Below, one piece after another: positions 24,294-33,182 of a stretch of 64,000 nt of DNA (the first letter of the stretch is position 1; every line of letters starts with the position of its first letter). The stretch covers positions 215,113 to 279,112 of the forward strand of contig NZ_KB899495.1 of the NCBI RefSeq assembly GCF_000378245.1. The letters run 5' to 3'. Position numbers and translations under genes: made by a program. The notes beneath the pieces were generated by a model. It did not search any database, was not told where the DNA came from, and saw only the letters and a list, made by a program, of their open reading frames with translations. The DNA comes from Aromatoleum toluclasticum ATCC 700605 (lineage in GTDB: Bacteria; Pseudomonadota; Gammaproteobacteria; Burkholderiales; Rhodocyclaceae).

Positions 24294-25821
24294 ACGCAGC
24301 CCCACCCCATTCAGCGCGGACGGCCTGACCTGGACCGACGCATCGCTGTGGCGGCAGTTCTCGGCGTTGGCCGAAGCCGCCCCGGATGCGCTGGCCGTGG
24401 TCGGCGCCGACGGACGCCGCTGGAACCGCGGCGAACTCCGCACCCTAGCGCAAGCCGTCACCGCAGCCCTGCTCGCGGCCGGCGTGCGTCCGCACGACCG
24501 CGTCATGCTGCAGGGGCGCAAGACCGCTCCGGTGCTCGCCGCCGCGCTCGGCATCTCCGCCGCAGACGCGATCATCTGCCCTTACACGCCGGACCTCGGC
24601 GCCGCCGAGCGCACGGTGCTCGACGAACGCCTCGGCCATGCCGCCGTGATCCGCGACAGCGACGGCGATCCCATCCCCGGCGTGCCCGGCCTGCACCTGC
24701 GCTATCGCGGGCCGCAGGCGCAGCACGGCATCGACGAACGCGATGTGCAGACGGCGATGATCGGCTTCACCTCCGGCACCACCGGCGTGCCCAAGGGCGT
24801 GATGCACTCGTCAGCGGCGATGAACTACACGGTGCGCGCCTGCGAGCAGATCGCCGCTCTCGCGCCGGACGACGCCATTCTCGGCGTCGTGCCGCTGGGC
24901 AGCGCGCCCGGCTTCACCTTCACCGCGCATTTCTCGCTGGCCCTCGGCCATCCGCTGGTCATCGTGGATCCGTGGGACGCGCTGGAAACACTGAAAAGGA
25001 TCGAGGAATACGGCTGCCGCTGGGGCATCTGCGTGCCCACGCACCTCGCAACGCTGGTCGAAGTGGCCCGCAGCGGCCGCTGGACACGGCCCAGCCCCCT
25101 CAGGGCGCTCGGCGTCGGCGGCAGCGCGATGACGCCGGAGCTGATCCGCGATGCGAAGGACCTGCTCGGCATCAGCGCGCTGCGCATGTTCGGCATGTCG
25201 GAATGCATGGGGCACGCCTCGACCCGCCCCGCGGATACGCCGGAGCGCCTGAGCCACTCCGACGGCAAGCCCTTCCCCGGCACCCGCGACGAAGCCTTCG
25301 ACGGCGACCAGCGGCTGCTGCCACGCGGCGAACGAGGCCAGGCGGGCGTGCGCGGACCGTCGCTGTTCCTCGGCTATTGCCGCGGCCTGGGCGACCAGGA
25401 ATACCGTCTCACCGCTGACGGCTACTTCCTCACCGGCGACGAGATCATCTGCGATGCGGATGGTTACCTCAAGGTCGTGGGGCGCATCAAGGACCAGATC
25501 ATCCGCGGCGGCTACAACATCGACCCCGCCGAGGTCGAGGCGGCCCTGCTGCGTCATCCCGCGATCGCCCAGACTTCCATCGTCGCGGTGCCCGAACGGC
25601 GCCTCGGCGAGCAGGCCTGCGCGGTGTGCGCGATCCGCGATGGCTATGCGGCGCCCACACTGGACGAGATCAAGGACCACCTCGCAGCGATCGGCCTGTC
25701 GAAGAAGAAATGGCCGGAGCATTTGCTCGTGGTATCGGATTTCGTGTATACGACAACCGGTAAGATCGACAAGAAACGCCTGTCCAGGATGGTCGCATCC
25801 GAGCTGGGTCTCGGCGGGTAG
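24286..25821 (+). CDS. AMP-forming acyl-CoA synthetase/ligase
   Basis: A 511-residue adenylate-forming ligase activating a carboxylic acid to its CoA thioester. Motifs: P-loop FTSGTTGVPKG, YFLTGDE, GRIKDQIIRGGYNI hinge and a C-terminal TTGKIDKKRL with the adenylation lysine. The start chosen is TTG at 24286, because GGAGG (24273-24277) is eight bases upstream and overlaps the end of the SDR; an in-frame ATG at 24271 is an alternative without a ribosome site. Being in the same operator-controlled operon as the crotonase, it is the best candidate for the entry step of the pathway. Confidence 0.9.
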   Translation: MPERSPTPFSADGLTWTDASLWRQFSALAEAAPDALAVVGADGRRWNRGELRTLAQAVTAALLAAGVRPHDRVMLQGRKTAPVLAAALGISAADAIICPYTPDLGAAERTVLDERLGHAAVIRDSDGDPIPGVPGLHLRYRGPQAQHGIDERDVQTAMIGFTSGTTGVPKGVMHSSAAMNYTVRACEQIAALAPDDAILGVVPLGSAPGFTFTAHFSLALGHPLVIVDPWDALETLKRIEEYGCRWGICVPTHLATLVEVARSGRWTRPSPLRALGVGGSAMTPELIRDAKDLLGISALRMFGMSECMGHASTRPADTPERLSHSDGKPFPGTRDEAFDGDQRLLPRGERGQAGVRGPSLFLGYCRGLGDQEYRLTADGYFLTGDEIICDADGYLKVVGRIKDQIIRGGYNIDPAEVEAALLRHPAIAQTSIVAVPERRLGEQACAVCAIRDGYAAPTLDEIKDHLAAIGLSKKKWPEHLLVVSDFVYTTTGKIDKKRLSRMVASELGLGG

Positions 25822-25908
25822 CCCCACAGAAGGCGGGTCGACAGCGCGGGGCGGCAAATCCGGAATCCGTCCCGCGGCAACACTTCACACGGGATTCACG
25901 GGAGTCAT

Positions 25909-26550
25909 ATGAAAAGTCCAGTCAAGCCGGCGGAGCCGCCCAAAAAGAAGCGCGCCCGCACCACGACGGCGGCACATGACGAAAAGCGGCACGACATCAT
26001 CGCGGCCTGCGCCTCGCTGTTCGACCGCGTCGGCTACCACGGCACCTCGATGCAGATGCTCGCGGACGAGGTCGGCCTCGGCAAGCCGACGCTGTATCAC
26101 TACTTCGCCAGCAAGGGCGATATCCTCTACGAAATGCACCAGCTGCACATCGACGCGATGATCGGCGGCCTGCAAGGGGACCCGCAGCAGGGCGAGGCGC
26201 AGCCGGCCGAGCTGCTCGAACGCGCCTGCACCTCGACGCTGCGCGAGATCGCGCTGCACCCCGGATACGTGCGCGCCTTCATGGACCATTACGCCGAACT
26301 GGAGGACAAGCAGCGCGCCGAGATGCGTGAGCGCCGGCGCGAGTACTTCACGCGCATCACCAACATCATCCGCGACGGGATGAGCAAGGGTCACTTCCGC
26401 GAGATGGACCCCGAGCTCGCCACCCTCACCTTCGTCGGCATGTGCAACTGGGCCTACAAGTGGTATCCGCGCATGGCGAATGAAGTGCCGCCGGAGAAAA
26501 TGGCCAAATCCATGTGCCAGTTGCTCCTGGACGGCTTCAACAAGCGTTGA
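25909..26550 (+). CDS. TetR/AcrR-family transcriptional regulator 2
   Basis: A 213-residue regulator with a basic N-terminus (KPAEPPKKKRAR) and a canonical TetR HTH (MLADEVGLGKPTLYHYF). The C-terminal domain (around HPGYVRAFMDHYAEL) resembles that of TetR proteins controlling fatty-acid and steroid catabolism, so an acyl-CoA is a plausible ligand. It lies 88 bp after the ligase and could be read from the same operon. It is the more central candidate for binding the CGACCG-N2-CGGTCG operators; no copy sits directly before it. Its stop adjoins that of the convergent CMD-like gene. Confidence 0.9.
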   Translation: MKSPVKPAEPPKKKRARTTTAAHDEKRHDIIAACASLFDRVGYHGTSMQMLADEVGLGKPTLYHYFASKGDILYEMHQLHIDAMIGGLQGDPQQGEAQPAELLERACTSTLREIALHPGYVRAFMDHYAELEDKQRAEMRERRREYFTRITNIIRDGMSKGHFREMDPELATLTFVGMCNWAYKWYPRMANEVPPEKMAKSMCQLLLDGFNKR

Positions 26551-27237
26551 TCAGGCCGGCGCATCGATCGCGGTCGCGCCGCTGACCCACCCCGACAGAC
26601 CGCTGGTCGCCACGGTGCACACGACCGCCTCGGCGATTTCCTGTTCGCTCGCTCCCGCGGTGCGCGCCCCTTTGATGTGCACCGCTGCGAGCGGGCTGTA
26701 GTCCGCGACCAGCACGGCCACCAGCAACAACTCCGAGTACTTCGGTCCGAGCCGCGTGCCGTTGATGGTGCCCTCGCGCATCAGGTAATACGCATCGGCC
26801 CCCAGCGGCAGCAGGCTGGCGAGCTTCCCCAGCGAGGGCGGCATGGAACCGAAATATGCGAGGAAGTTCTTCTCGGCCTCGCCGGGCGCCACATCGATCT
26901 CGCGCAGCGGCTCCTCCCCGCCCGTTTCGCCGGGATAGACGGCCTCCAGCGCATCGATGAAGGACAGCGCAGCGCCCTCGCCGCGCACGCTGCTGAGCAC
27001 GATCGCCGCCGACGACGCCTCGTCGAAGCTCAGGCCCAACTCCTTCGCGCGCGCAAGCTCGCGCGCCGCCATTTCGCGGTAACCCTTGGTCGTCGCCGCC
27101 ACCGCGACGAACAACACTTTGATCCTCGCCGGCAGCGCGCCGTCCTCCTCGATCACCCGCCTGAAGCGCGCATAGCCGCCCAGCGTGAGCGGTGCGATGC
27201 GCCGGAGCAGCGGCGAGCCCAGCAACCGGTTTTGCAT
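26551..27237 (-). CDS. CMD/AhpD-fold protein, paralogue of 18112-18801, also lacking CxxC
   Basis: A 228-residue protein clearly related to the gene at 18112 over its whole length (shared features include FREV/FRRVIE.DGALPA, SSVRGEGAAL, FGSMPPSL, MREGTI and YSPLAAVHIKGARTAGAS). The redox cysteines are again absent (Ser-Pro-Leu-Ala before Ala-Val-His). The ATG at 27237 has a distant GGGG; a GTG two codons upstream (27241-27243) has closer spacing and may be the true start. It follows the aldehyde dehydrogenase by 88 bp and is probably cotranscribed. Confidence 0.8.
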   Translation of the reverse strand: MQNRLLGSPLLRRIAPLTLGGYARFRRVIEEDGALPARIKVLFVAVAATTKGYREMAARELARAKELGLSFDEASSAAIVLSSVRGEGAALSFIDALEAVYPGETGGEEPLREIDVAPGEAEKNFLAYFGSMPPSLGKLASLLPLGADAYYLMREGTINGTRLGPKYSELLLVAVLVADYSPLAAVHIKGARTAGASEQEIAEAVVCTVATSGLSGWVSGATAIDAPA

Positions 27238-27325
27238 GGTCACAACATCCCCCCGAAAGAAAGATTCAACGCGGGTGCCGCGCGTCAAGACCGGCACCCG
27301 CAAAGGCCGAACGGGCCCGGGACGC

Positions 27326-28831
27326 CTAGTCGAGATTGAACCAGACGCTCTTGACGTGCGTGAACTCCTCGATCGACACCGCGCCCAGACTGCGGCCGAA
27401 GCCCGAGGCTTTCACGCCGCCGTAAGGAACCGATGTCTCGTTGAGCTGGTAGGTGTTGACCCACACGGTGCCGACTTTGAGGCGCTGCGAGGCCCGGTGC
27501 GCACGTACGACATCGCGCGTCCACACGCCTGCGGCGAGGCCGAACTCCGTGGCATTGGCGATCGCCCAGGCCTCGTCGTCCGAATCGAAGGGAATCACCG
27601 CCATCACCGGGCCGAAGATCTCTTCCTGCGCGATGGCCATGTCGTTGCGCACCCCGGTGAAGATGGTGGGCTGGAAGAAATACCCATCGGCATCGTGCCG
27701 CCGGCCGCCGAGCGCGACCGTCGCCCCCTCGGCCCGGCCGATCTCCACGTAGCGGCTGACCTGGTCGAGCTGCTGCTGCGAGATCACCGGACCGACGTGC
27801 GTATCGGCGTCGAAGCACGAGCCGACCTTCAGCGCCCGCGATGCCTCGACCATGCGCGCCACGAATTCGTCGTGGATCGAACGGTGCACCAGCACGCGCG
27901 ATCCGGCCGTGCAGATCTGCCCCGAATGGCCCCATACGGCCCACGCCGCCGCCATCGAGGCCCGTTCGATATCGGCATCCGCAAAGACCAGCTGCGGACT
28001 CTTGCCGCCGAGCTCCAGCGACACGCGCTTGAGGTGCGCCGCCGCGGCCGCCTGGATGCGCTTGCCGGTCGCCACCGAACCGGTGAAGCTGATCGAATCG
28101 ACTTCCGGATGGTCCACCAGCGCGGCGCCGACCGAGTGGCCGAGCCCCTGCACGACGTTCACCACGCCTGCCGGCACGCCCGCCTCCAGGCACAGCATGC
28201 CGAACAGCAAGGCCGTCAGCGGCGTCTGCTCGGCGGGTTTGAGCACCACCGAGTTGCCGCACGCGAGCGGTGCAACCACCCCCAGCGGCACAGCCGACGG
28301 AGCGTTCCACGGCATGATCACGCCGCACACGCCGATCGGCTCGCGCACCTGCTGCACGACCAGATTCGCGCCGGTGGGCGACATCGCCCCCTCGATCTTG
28401 CTCGGCCAGCCGGCATAGTAGTTGGTGACGTCGATGCCGAACTGCACGAAGAAAGGCGTCTGCGCGCGGATGATGCCGCCGTCGAGCATGTCGAGATCCA
28501 TCAGCACCTCGCGGTGCTCCTCGAGCAGCGCGCCGAGGCGTCGCAGCACGGCCTCCTTCTTCATCGGCGGTAGGTTGCGCCAGCGGCCGTCCTCGAAGGC
28601 CCTGCGCGCCGCCTGCGCCGCCCGGTCCGCCTCCACCGCACCGCCCTGCGCCACGCGGACGAACTCCAGGCCGGTGTTCGGATCGATGACCGGCATTGTG
28701 GCGCCGTCGGCAGACAGCACCAGCTCGCCATCGATCAGATGGCCGAGCCGGGTCTCCGTCAGAAAGCGCCGGGTCTTCGGCGACAGGGCGTGACCGCCGA
28801 CCGACGCCTTCCCGCTAACCGCATCATTCAT
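27326..28831 (-). CDS. NAD(P)-dependent aldehyde dehydrogenase
   Basis: A 501-residue ALDH-superfamily enzyme oxidising an aldehyde to the acid. Asn176 in MPWNAPS, Glu273 in LELGGKSP and the nucleophile Cys307 in GQICTAGSR are all present, as is the FTGSVATG cofactor loop. The ATG at 28831 has GGAGGAG upstream. It heads a two-gene unit behind a strong operator-controlled promoter at 29014-29041. It could supply the carboxylic acid substrate for the ligase at 24286, both being under the same operator type. Confidence 0.9.
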   Translation of the reverse strand: MNDAVSGKASVGGHALSPKTRRFLTETRLGHLIDGELVLSADGATMPVIDPNTGLEFVRVAQGGAVEADRAAQAARRAFEDGRWRNLPPMKKEAVLRRLGALLEEHREVLMDLDMLDGGIIRAQTPFFVQFGIDVTNYYAGWPSKIEGAMSPTGANLVVQQVREPIGVCGVIMPWNAPSAVPLGVVAPLACGNSVVLKPAEQTPLTALLFGMLCLEAGVPAGVVNVVQGLGHSVGAALVDHPEVDSISFTGSVATGKRIQAAAAAHLKRVSLELGGKSPQLVFADADIERASMAAAWAVWGHSGQICTAGSRVLVHRSIHDEFVARMVEASRALKVGSCFDADTHVGPVISQQQLDQVSRYVEIGRAEGATVALGGRRHDADGYFFQPTIFTGVRNDMAIAQEEIFGPVMAVIPFDSDDEAWAIANATEFGLAAGVWTRDVVRAHRASQRLKVGTVWVNTYQLNETSVPYGGVKASGFGRSLGAVSIEEFTHVKSVWFNLD

Positions 28832-29152
28832 GCTCACTCCTCCAGTCGTCGTACGAAATGGCCGGACCCGCCCCGTTGCGTGCGCGCAGGGCGGCCGGCC
28901 GGGCATCCGCGAATCATCCGCAGGCAGCTGCGAAACCCGACCGCGATACCGGCCGGACACGAGGCGGCAACGCGCCCCAAAACAATGAAACCGACCGGTC
29001 GGTCGATACGCCGATTATAACGGCCGCCGAGGGGGTGTCAATGTCTCGTCAGAAGCCCCGGGCGGCTCATTGCTACCCTACGCCTGGGGTTCGCCTCCCG
29101 CGGCCCGCGTGCAGGCCCGGCATACTGATCCGGGCGGACCCGGCCCTGCCCG
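28832..29152. other. Intergenic control region (321 bp)
   Basis: No gene is evident. It holds the aldehyde dehydrogenase promoter and operator, a leader of about 175 nt on the left, and on the right the short stretch after the DUF1329 stop, with a small inverted repeat GCCCGG-N9-CCGGGC (29115-29135) that might end the upstream transcript. Nothing else is recognised. Confidence 0.6.
28992..29041 (-). promoter_or_regulatory. Consensus sigma70 promoter with downstream operator copy 5, for the aldehyde dehydrogenase
   Basis: On the minus strand TTGACA (29041-29036), 16 bp, TATAAT (29019-29014): both hexamers are perfect. The core CGACCG-GT-CGGTCG (28992-29005) begins eight bases after the -10 and covers the transcription start. 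A promoter this strong needs a tight repressor, consistent with the operator position. Confidence 0.78.
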
Positions 29153-30550
29153 TCACTGCATGACCCGGCGAGTGAAGTTCCCGACCGAATAGAAGTCGCG
29201 GGGACGATGGGAATCGAGTACCGAAATCCCCAGACCGGCATCGCCGAAATGAAACGGCAGGATCCAGCTGCCTGTCCGCATGTCGATGATGATCGCCGTC
29301 AGCGGCCACCCGGCCTGCTTGTCATACATCCAGAAACCCAGTCCGAAATACCCCCGGTACAGACGTCCGCTGTGGTCCCAGGCGTCGGCCATGCCCCATG
29401 CCGGATAATCCTCGTCGATGTACCAGCGCCGGCGCGCATACTCGTGTCGCATGCCCGACTTCAGCACCGCCTCGACGACGAGCACCCGATGCAGTTCCCA
29501 GCGCAACAGATCCGGGTTCGGGTGATTCGCATCGGTCGCGAGCTGATCTGCCGCGGCGTAGGCGGCGCGGTAATTGCTGTACGGAATGATCATCTCCCGC
29601 ACGCCGAGCAGGCGGAAGTCGAAACGGTCCATCTTGCCGAAGTACAAGCCCGACTCGTCGACGAACATGCCGCCGCCCGAGGAAACGATCGGGTAATCGT
29701 ACTGCGCGTTCGGCACCGCCACGACCCTGCGGTTCTTGTGCTGATAGCGGTACAGGGTGTTGGTTTGCCGCACCGGGTCGATAAAGAAACTGACCAGGGT
29801 ATGGTCCCCGGCGATATGCTGCGGAAAGTAATGAAATGCGGATCCCTGCACGCCGGGCTCGCCCTCGGCCACGTACTGTTCCGGCGTGAGAGCCGGGTTG
29901 TGGTAGCGAAGCTCGGTCGCCACCTCCTGGCGGCCGGTCACCGACACCTTGCCGACCGGATCGACCACCAGCGTCTCGGCCGAATATTGCATCGGCGCCC
30001 GATGCGCAAGCTGGACATTCCACATTGCCTCGATGCCGTTCCGGGGGGCGGGAAAAGGCGTGCCGCCGAAGCAGCCCGACAACGCGAGTCCGCCATCCTT
30101 CGTCCGGCAGCGGGCCCGGTTGCGGTTGCTGTGGTCGAGGAAAAAAGCGGAGTAATTGACGACCCGGTGGGTCGGATAGACATCGATCCTGAACGTCGCT
30201 CGTCGACGGAGCAATTCCTGTGCGGTCTCGCTCAGTTTGTCGCGGTGCTGGTCGAGGTTGTCGGCGGTAATGGTGTACAGCGGCTTCTCGGCGGCAAAGG
30301 GGTCCGCCCAGCGCCCCGATCCCGGCACGAAACCGGGCGGACGCGTGTCGGCCGGCAAGCCCCCGGACCAGGCGGGGATGGACCCCGTCCGGTTGGACTC
30401 CTTGACCGCCCCCCAAGGCGTCCAACCGGCGTTACGTCTGGATTCGTCCGCGGCAGAGTTCCCGCCCATGCCCGCATGCGCGCACGTCATCAGCAGCGAC
30501 GCGACGACCGGGAATGTCAAAGGGCGCCAGGCTGCGGTCCTGAATCGCAT
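29153..30550 (-). CDS. DUF1329-family periplasmic/envelope protein (copy 3)
   Basis: A 465-residue exported protein with an N-terminal signal (hydrophobic stretch LTFPVVASLLMTCAHA). The DUF1329 hallmarks are present: TGSIPAWSGGL, DPFAAEKPLYTITADN, YPTHRVVNYS, a GCFGGTPFP segment and NPDLLRWELHRVLVVEA. DUF1329 proteins accompany DUF1302 barrels and RND permeases and may have a lipid-carrier-like fold; the function is unproven. Unlike the other two copies, this one is not beside a DUF1302 gene but directly follows the response-regulator gene, suggesting that it is a target or accessory of that system. Confidence 0.87.
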   Translation of the reverse strand: MRFRTAAWRPLTFPVVASLLMTCAHAGMGGNSAADESRRNAGWTPWGAVKESNRTGSIPAWSGGLPADTRPPGFVPGSGRWADPFAAEKPLYTITADNLDQHRDKLSETAQELLRRRATFRIDVYPTHRVVNYSAFFLDHSNRNRARCRTKDGGLALSGCFGGTPFPAPRNGIEAMWNVQLAHRAPMQYSAETLVVDPVGKVSVTGRQEVATELRYHNPALTPEQYVAEGEPGVQGSAFHYFPQHIAGDHTLVSFFIDPVRQTNTLYRYQHKNRRVVAVPNAQYDYPIVSSGGGMFVDESGLYFGKMDRFDFRLLGVREMIIPYSNYRAAYAAADQLATDANHPNPDLLRWELHRVLVVEAVLKSGMRHEYARRRWYIDEDYPAWGMADAWDHSGRLYRGYFGLGFWMYDKQAGWPLTAIIIDMRTGSWILPFHFGDAGLGISVLDSHRPRDFYSVGNFTRRVMQ

Positions 30551-30560
30551 CGCTTCCCCC

Positions 30561-31163
30561 TCAGAAGCCCAGCTGAACGGCCATTTGCACGAGGTCGGCA
30601 AGTGAGGCCGCACACATTTTTTCCATGATCTTCTGGCGATGCGCCTTGATGGTGCGCTCGACAGTGCCGAGATCGGAAGCGATGACGCGGTTGAGCTTTC
30701 CCGCCACAATTTCACCGAAAACCTCTTTCTCGCGGGCGGTCAGCGAGGCGTAACGCGCTTTCAGTTCGGCAGCATGCCGATGCTGTGACCACGCCCTGTC
30801 GTACTGCGCCAGGGCGGCGTCGATGGAAGCCATCAGGTCTTTGGCGAGCACCGGCTTGGTCAGGAAATCGACGGCACCATCCTTGATCGCCCGCACGCTC
30901 ATCGGAATGTCGCCGTGGCCGGTGAGGAAGATGATGGGCAACAAGTCGCCGCGTTCGACCAGCCGCGCCTGCGTCTGGAGCCCGGAAATACCGCTCATCC
31001 GCACATCGAGAATCATGCAGCCCCGCCCGGCTGCGATGTCGGTGGCAAGAAACTCCTCCGCCGACGCATAGGCCGCGATCTTGTAGCCGTGGGCCGTGAG
31101 CAAACGGGAAACAGCCTTGAGAAAGGCCGCATCATCATCGACGATATGGATGGTGCCTGTCAT
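30561..31163 (-). CDS. FixJ/NarL-type response regulator
   Basis: A 200-residue two-domain regulator. The receiver has the acidic pair D10/D11, phospho-acceptor D53 (ILDVRMSG), T81 and K103; the C-terminal LuxR-type HTH (LTAREKEVFGEIVAGKLNRVIASDLG then VERTIKAH) binds DNA. The arrangement is that of FixJ/StyR-like activators. Its ATG overlaps the sensor kinase stop by four bases, so the pair is coupled. The probable targets are promoters of the envelope block 29153-44441, which lacks the TetR-type operator. Confidence 0.92.
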   Translation of the reverse strand: MTGTIHIVDDDAAFLKAVSRLLTAHGYKIAAYASAEEFLATDIAAGRGCMILDVRMSGISGLQTQARLVERGDLLPIIFLTGHGDIPMSVRAIKDGAVDFLTKPVLAKDLMASIDAALAQYDRAWSQHRHAAELKARYASLTAREKEVFGEIVAGKLNRVIASDLGTVERTIKAHRQKIMEKMCAASLADLVQMAVQLGF

Positions 31164-33013
31164 GTTGGAAGCGCCGCCGGCAATATCAGACAAAAACGCG
31201 CCCCCCGTCCCGCCGCGCTTTGCACGTCGAGACGACTGCCATGCGCTTCGGCGATCGCCCTGCAAATGGCCAGCCCCATGCCCATCCCGGAATCCTTGGT
31301 GGTGAAGTGCGCATCGAAAATCCGCCCCAACAGTTCCCGGCGAATCCCCGGGCCATTGTCGCGAACATACAGTTCGACCGAATTCCCGTCCACGCTTCGA
31401 TAGCCGAAGACAACTTCTCCCCGGGCGGGCGGCGACGCCTGCTGCGCCGCCTCGATACCATTCATCAACAGGTTGAGCACGAGTTGTTGCAACTGGACTC
31501 TGTCCGCCACCACCGCCGAAACGCCTTCGCCCGCCTCGACCGAAATCGAGACATCTTTCGAACGGGCATGCCACGACAGCACCCGGATCACCTCCTGCAA
31601 TATCTGATCCAGTCCGCACGCTACCGGTGCGAATTCGCCTTTACGAAACAGCGCGCGCATGCTGCGGATGATGTCGCTGGCGCGCTGGTTCTCCTTGAGG
31701 ACATCCGCCAGCACATCGGAGGCCTCTTCGATGGCCGGCGGATTCGCCTGCAACATGACCTGCATCGATTCTGCATTGCTCATGATGGCCGCGAGCGGCT
31801 GGTTCAACTCGTGCGAAATGCTGGCCGACAACTCCCCCAGCGCCGCCGTGCGATTGAGGTGCGCGAGATCGAACATCGAACGCCGAAATTTCATTTCGGC
31901 CCGTCTGCGCCGTCGGTATTCGGAGATGAGAACGAAGATCAGGCAGGTTTGCACGATCACGACGGCGGTCACAAGGACGATCTGATAGGCATAGCGCTCC
32001 CACAGGCCGGGCTCCTGGTAGAGGATTTCGCTCGCTGCCGGCAGTCTTTCCGGATCGACGCGGTAACGCTCGAGTACCCGCATGTCGAACGCGGGACGGC
32101 GGGTATCGAGGTACATGACCGGAATGGCCGAGGCGTCCTCGCGGTCGACCACCACCCTCCGTACGATGTGCGCGAGCTCCCGCGCACCGTCGACAGAGTC
32201 GGCGACGAGACCGCCGATCGCCCCGCTCCCCATGAACTTGCGTCTGGTGACGAACACCGGTTGATTCGCTGACGTGACCAGTTCGGCCAGCAGTCGGTCG
32301 GGCAGGAAATACTGTCCCGTACTGTCGTTGGTGATCCCCAGATATATGATGACCACGTCATCGCCGAGGTGCGAGATGGCTTCGCGCACCGCCGAAACGG
32401 GCATGCCGGTCATTACGTTGATTTGCTGATTGACGTTGGCCTCGATGAACTCGCGCGAGATGTCCAGCAGGTAATCCGACTGGCTTTCCGCATCTCCCAG
32501 GATGACGACCTCGCTCGCTCCCGGAATGACCTTGCGTGCCAGCTCGATGGCATCCGAAATGGACGAGACCATCGCCACACCGGTGACCCCGGGCGGCAGG
32601 GCAAGGCGTCCGATGTAGTATTTTTCGGTCCCGGAGAAAACGATCGGCGTCGCAAGACCGAATTCGCGCCGGTAACGAATTGCGAAATCGAGGCTTTCCG
32701 GCCCCACCGTGACGATCGCGTCGAAGACCTTGTCACGATATTTTTCCCGCAGCCAGCGCATGGTGCGCATCTGATGTTCCACCGCCGGGAAGCGCTGCAA
32801 ATCCAGCCCCTCGGAATAGACTTCGACCGACTGGGGCAAAATTTCCGTAATGGCTGCCCGCAATGCGGCTAGATCCGTTACCTGGCCATTGCCGGAATAA
32901 TCGCCCTGATCGAGCACCAGCACGCGGTACGGCTGGGCGCCGCAAGCAGCCAGGGAAAGGAAGGCCAGAAAAATGCCCGGCAACCACCGACACAGCGCCC
33001 CCCCCGAAAACAT
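31160..33013 (-). CDS. Membrane histidine kinase with an ABC-substrate-binding-like periplasmic sensor
   Basis: A 617-residue kinase. The N-terminus is a signal segment with a lipobox-like LAAC (residues 21-24); residues about 28-320 look like a periplasmic substrate-binding domain of the ABC type (PF04392-like: DAIVTVGPESLDFA, TPIVFSGTEKYYIG). One transmembrane helix lies at about 342-364, then HisKA with His401 (SISHELNQPLAAI), the N box (LNLLMNGIEA), DNGPGIRREL and GMGMGLAI. It should sense an extracytoplasmic small molecule and phosphorylate the adjacent regulator. A lipid-anchored start is possible if the cysteine is used. Confidence 0.9.
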   Translation of the reverse strand: MFSGGALCRWLPGIFLAFLSLAACGAQPYRVLVLDQGDYSGNGQVTDLAALRAAITEILPQSVEVYSEGLDLQRFPAVEHQMRTMRWLREKYRDKVFDAIVTVGPESLDFAIRYRREFGLATPIVFSGTEKYYIGRLALPPGVTGVAMVSSISDAIELARKVIPGASEVVILGDAESQSDYLLDISREFIEANVNQQINVMTGMPVSAVREAISHLGDDVVIIYLGITNDSTGQYFLPDRLLAELVTSANQPVFVTRRKFMGSGAIGGLVADSVDGARELAHIVRRVVVDREDASAIPVMYLDTRRPAFDMRVLERYRVDPERLPAASEILYQEPGLWERYAYQIVLVTAVVIVQTCLIFVLISEYRRRRRAEMKFRRSMFDLAHLNRTAALGELSASISHELNQPLAAIMSNAESMQVMLQANPPAIEEASDVLADVLKENQRASDIIRSMRALFRKGEFAPVACGLDQILQEVIRVLSWHARSKDVSISVEAGEGVSAVVADRVQLQQLVLNLLMNGIEAAQQASPPARGEVVFGYRSVDGNSVELYVRDNGPGIRRELLGRIFDAHFTTKDSGMGMGLAICRAIAEAHGSRLDVQSAAGRGARFCLILPAALPT

Positions 33014-33182
33014 TTCCCGTCAGCCTCCCGAATCCGAGTCGTCCGCCCGCTCCCCTTCCGCACCCGCCTTCGCCACGCCTCGTGGTATCCGGAAAGCGCA
33101 CGCGCCGGCGCATTGTCGCCATTTTCACACCGCAGACCGAAAAGTCTCAAACTGCAGCATGGCCGCGGCGCGGGCGCGCAGC

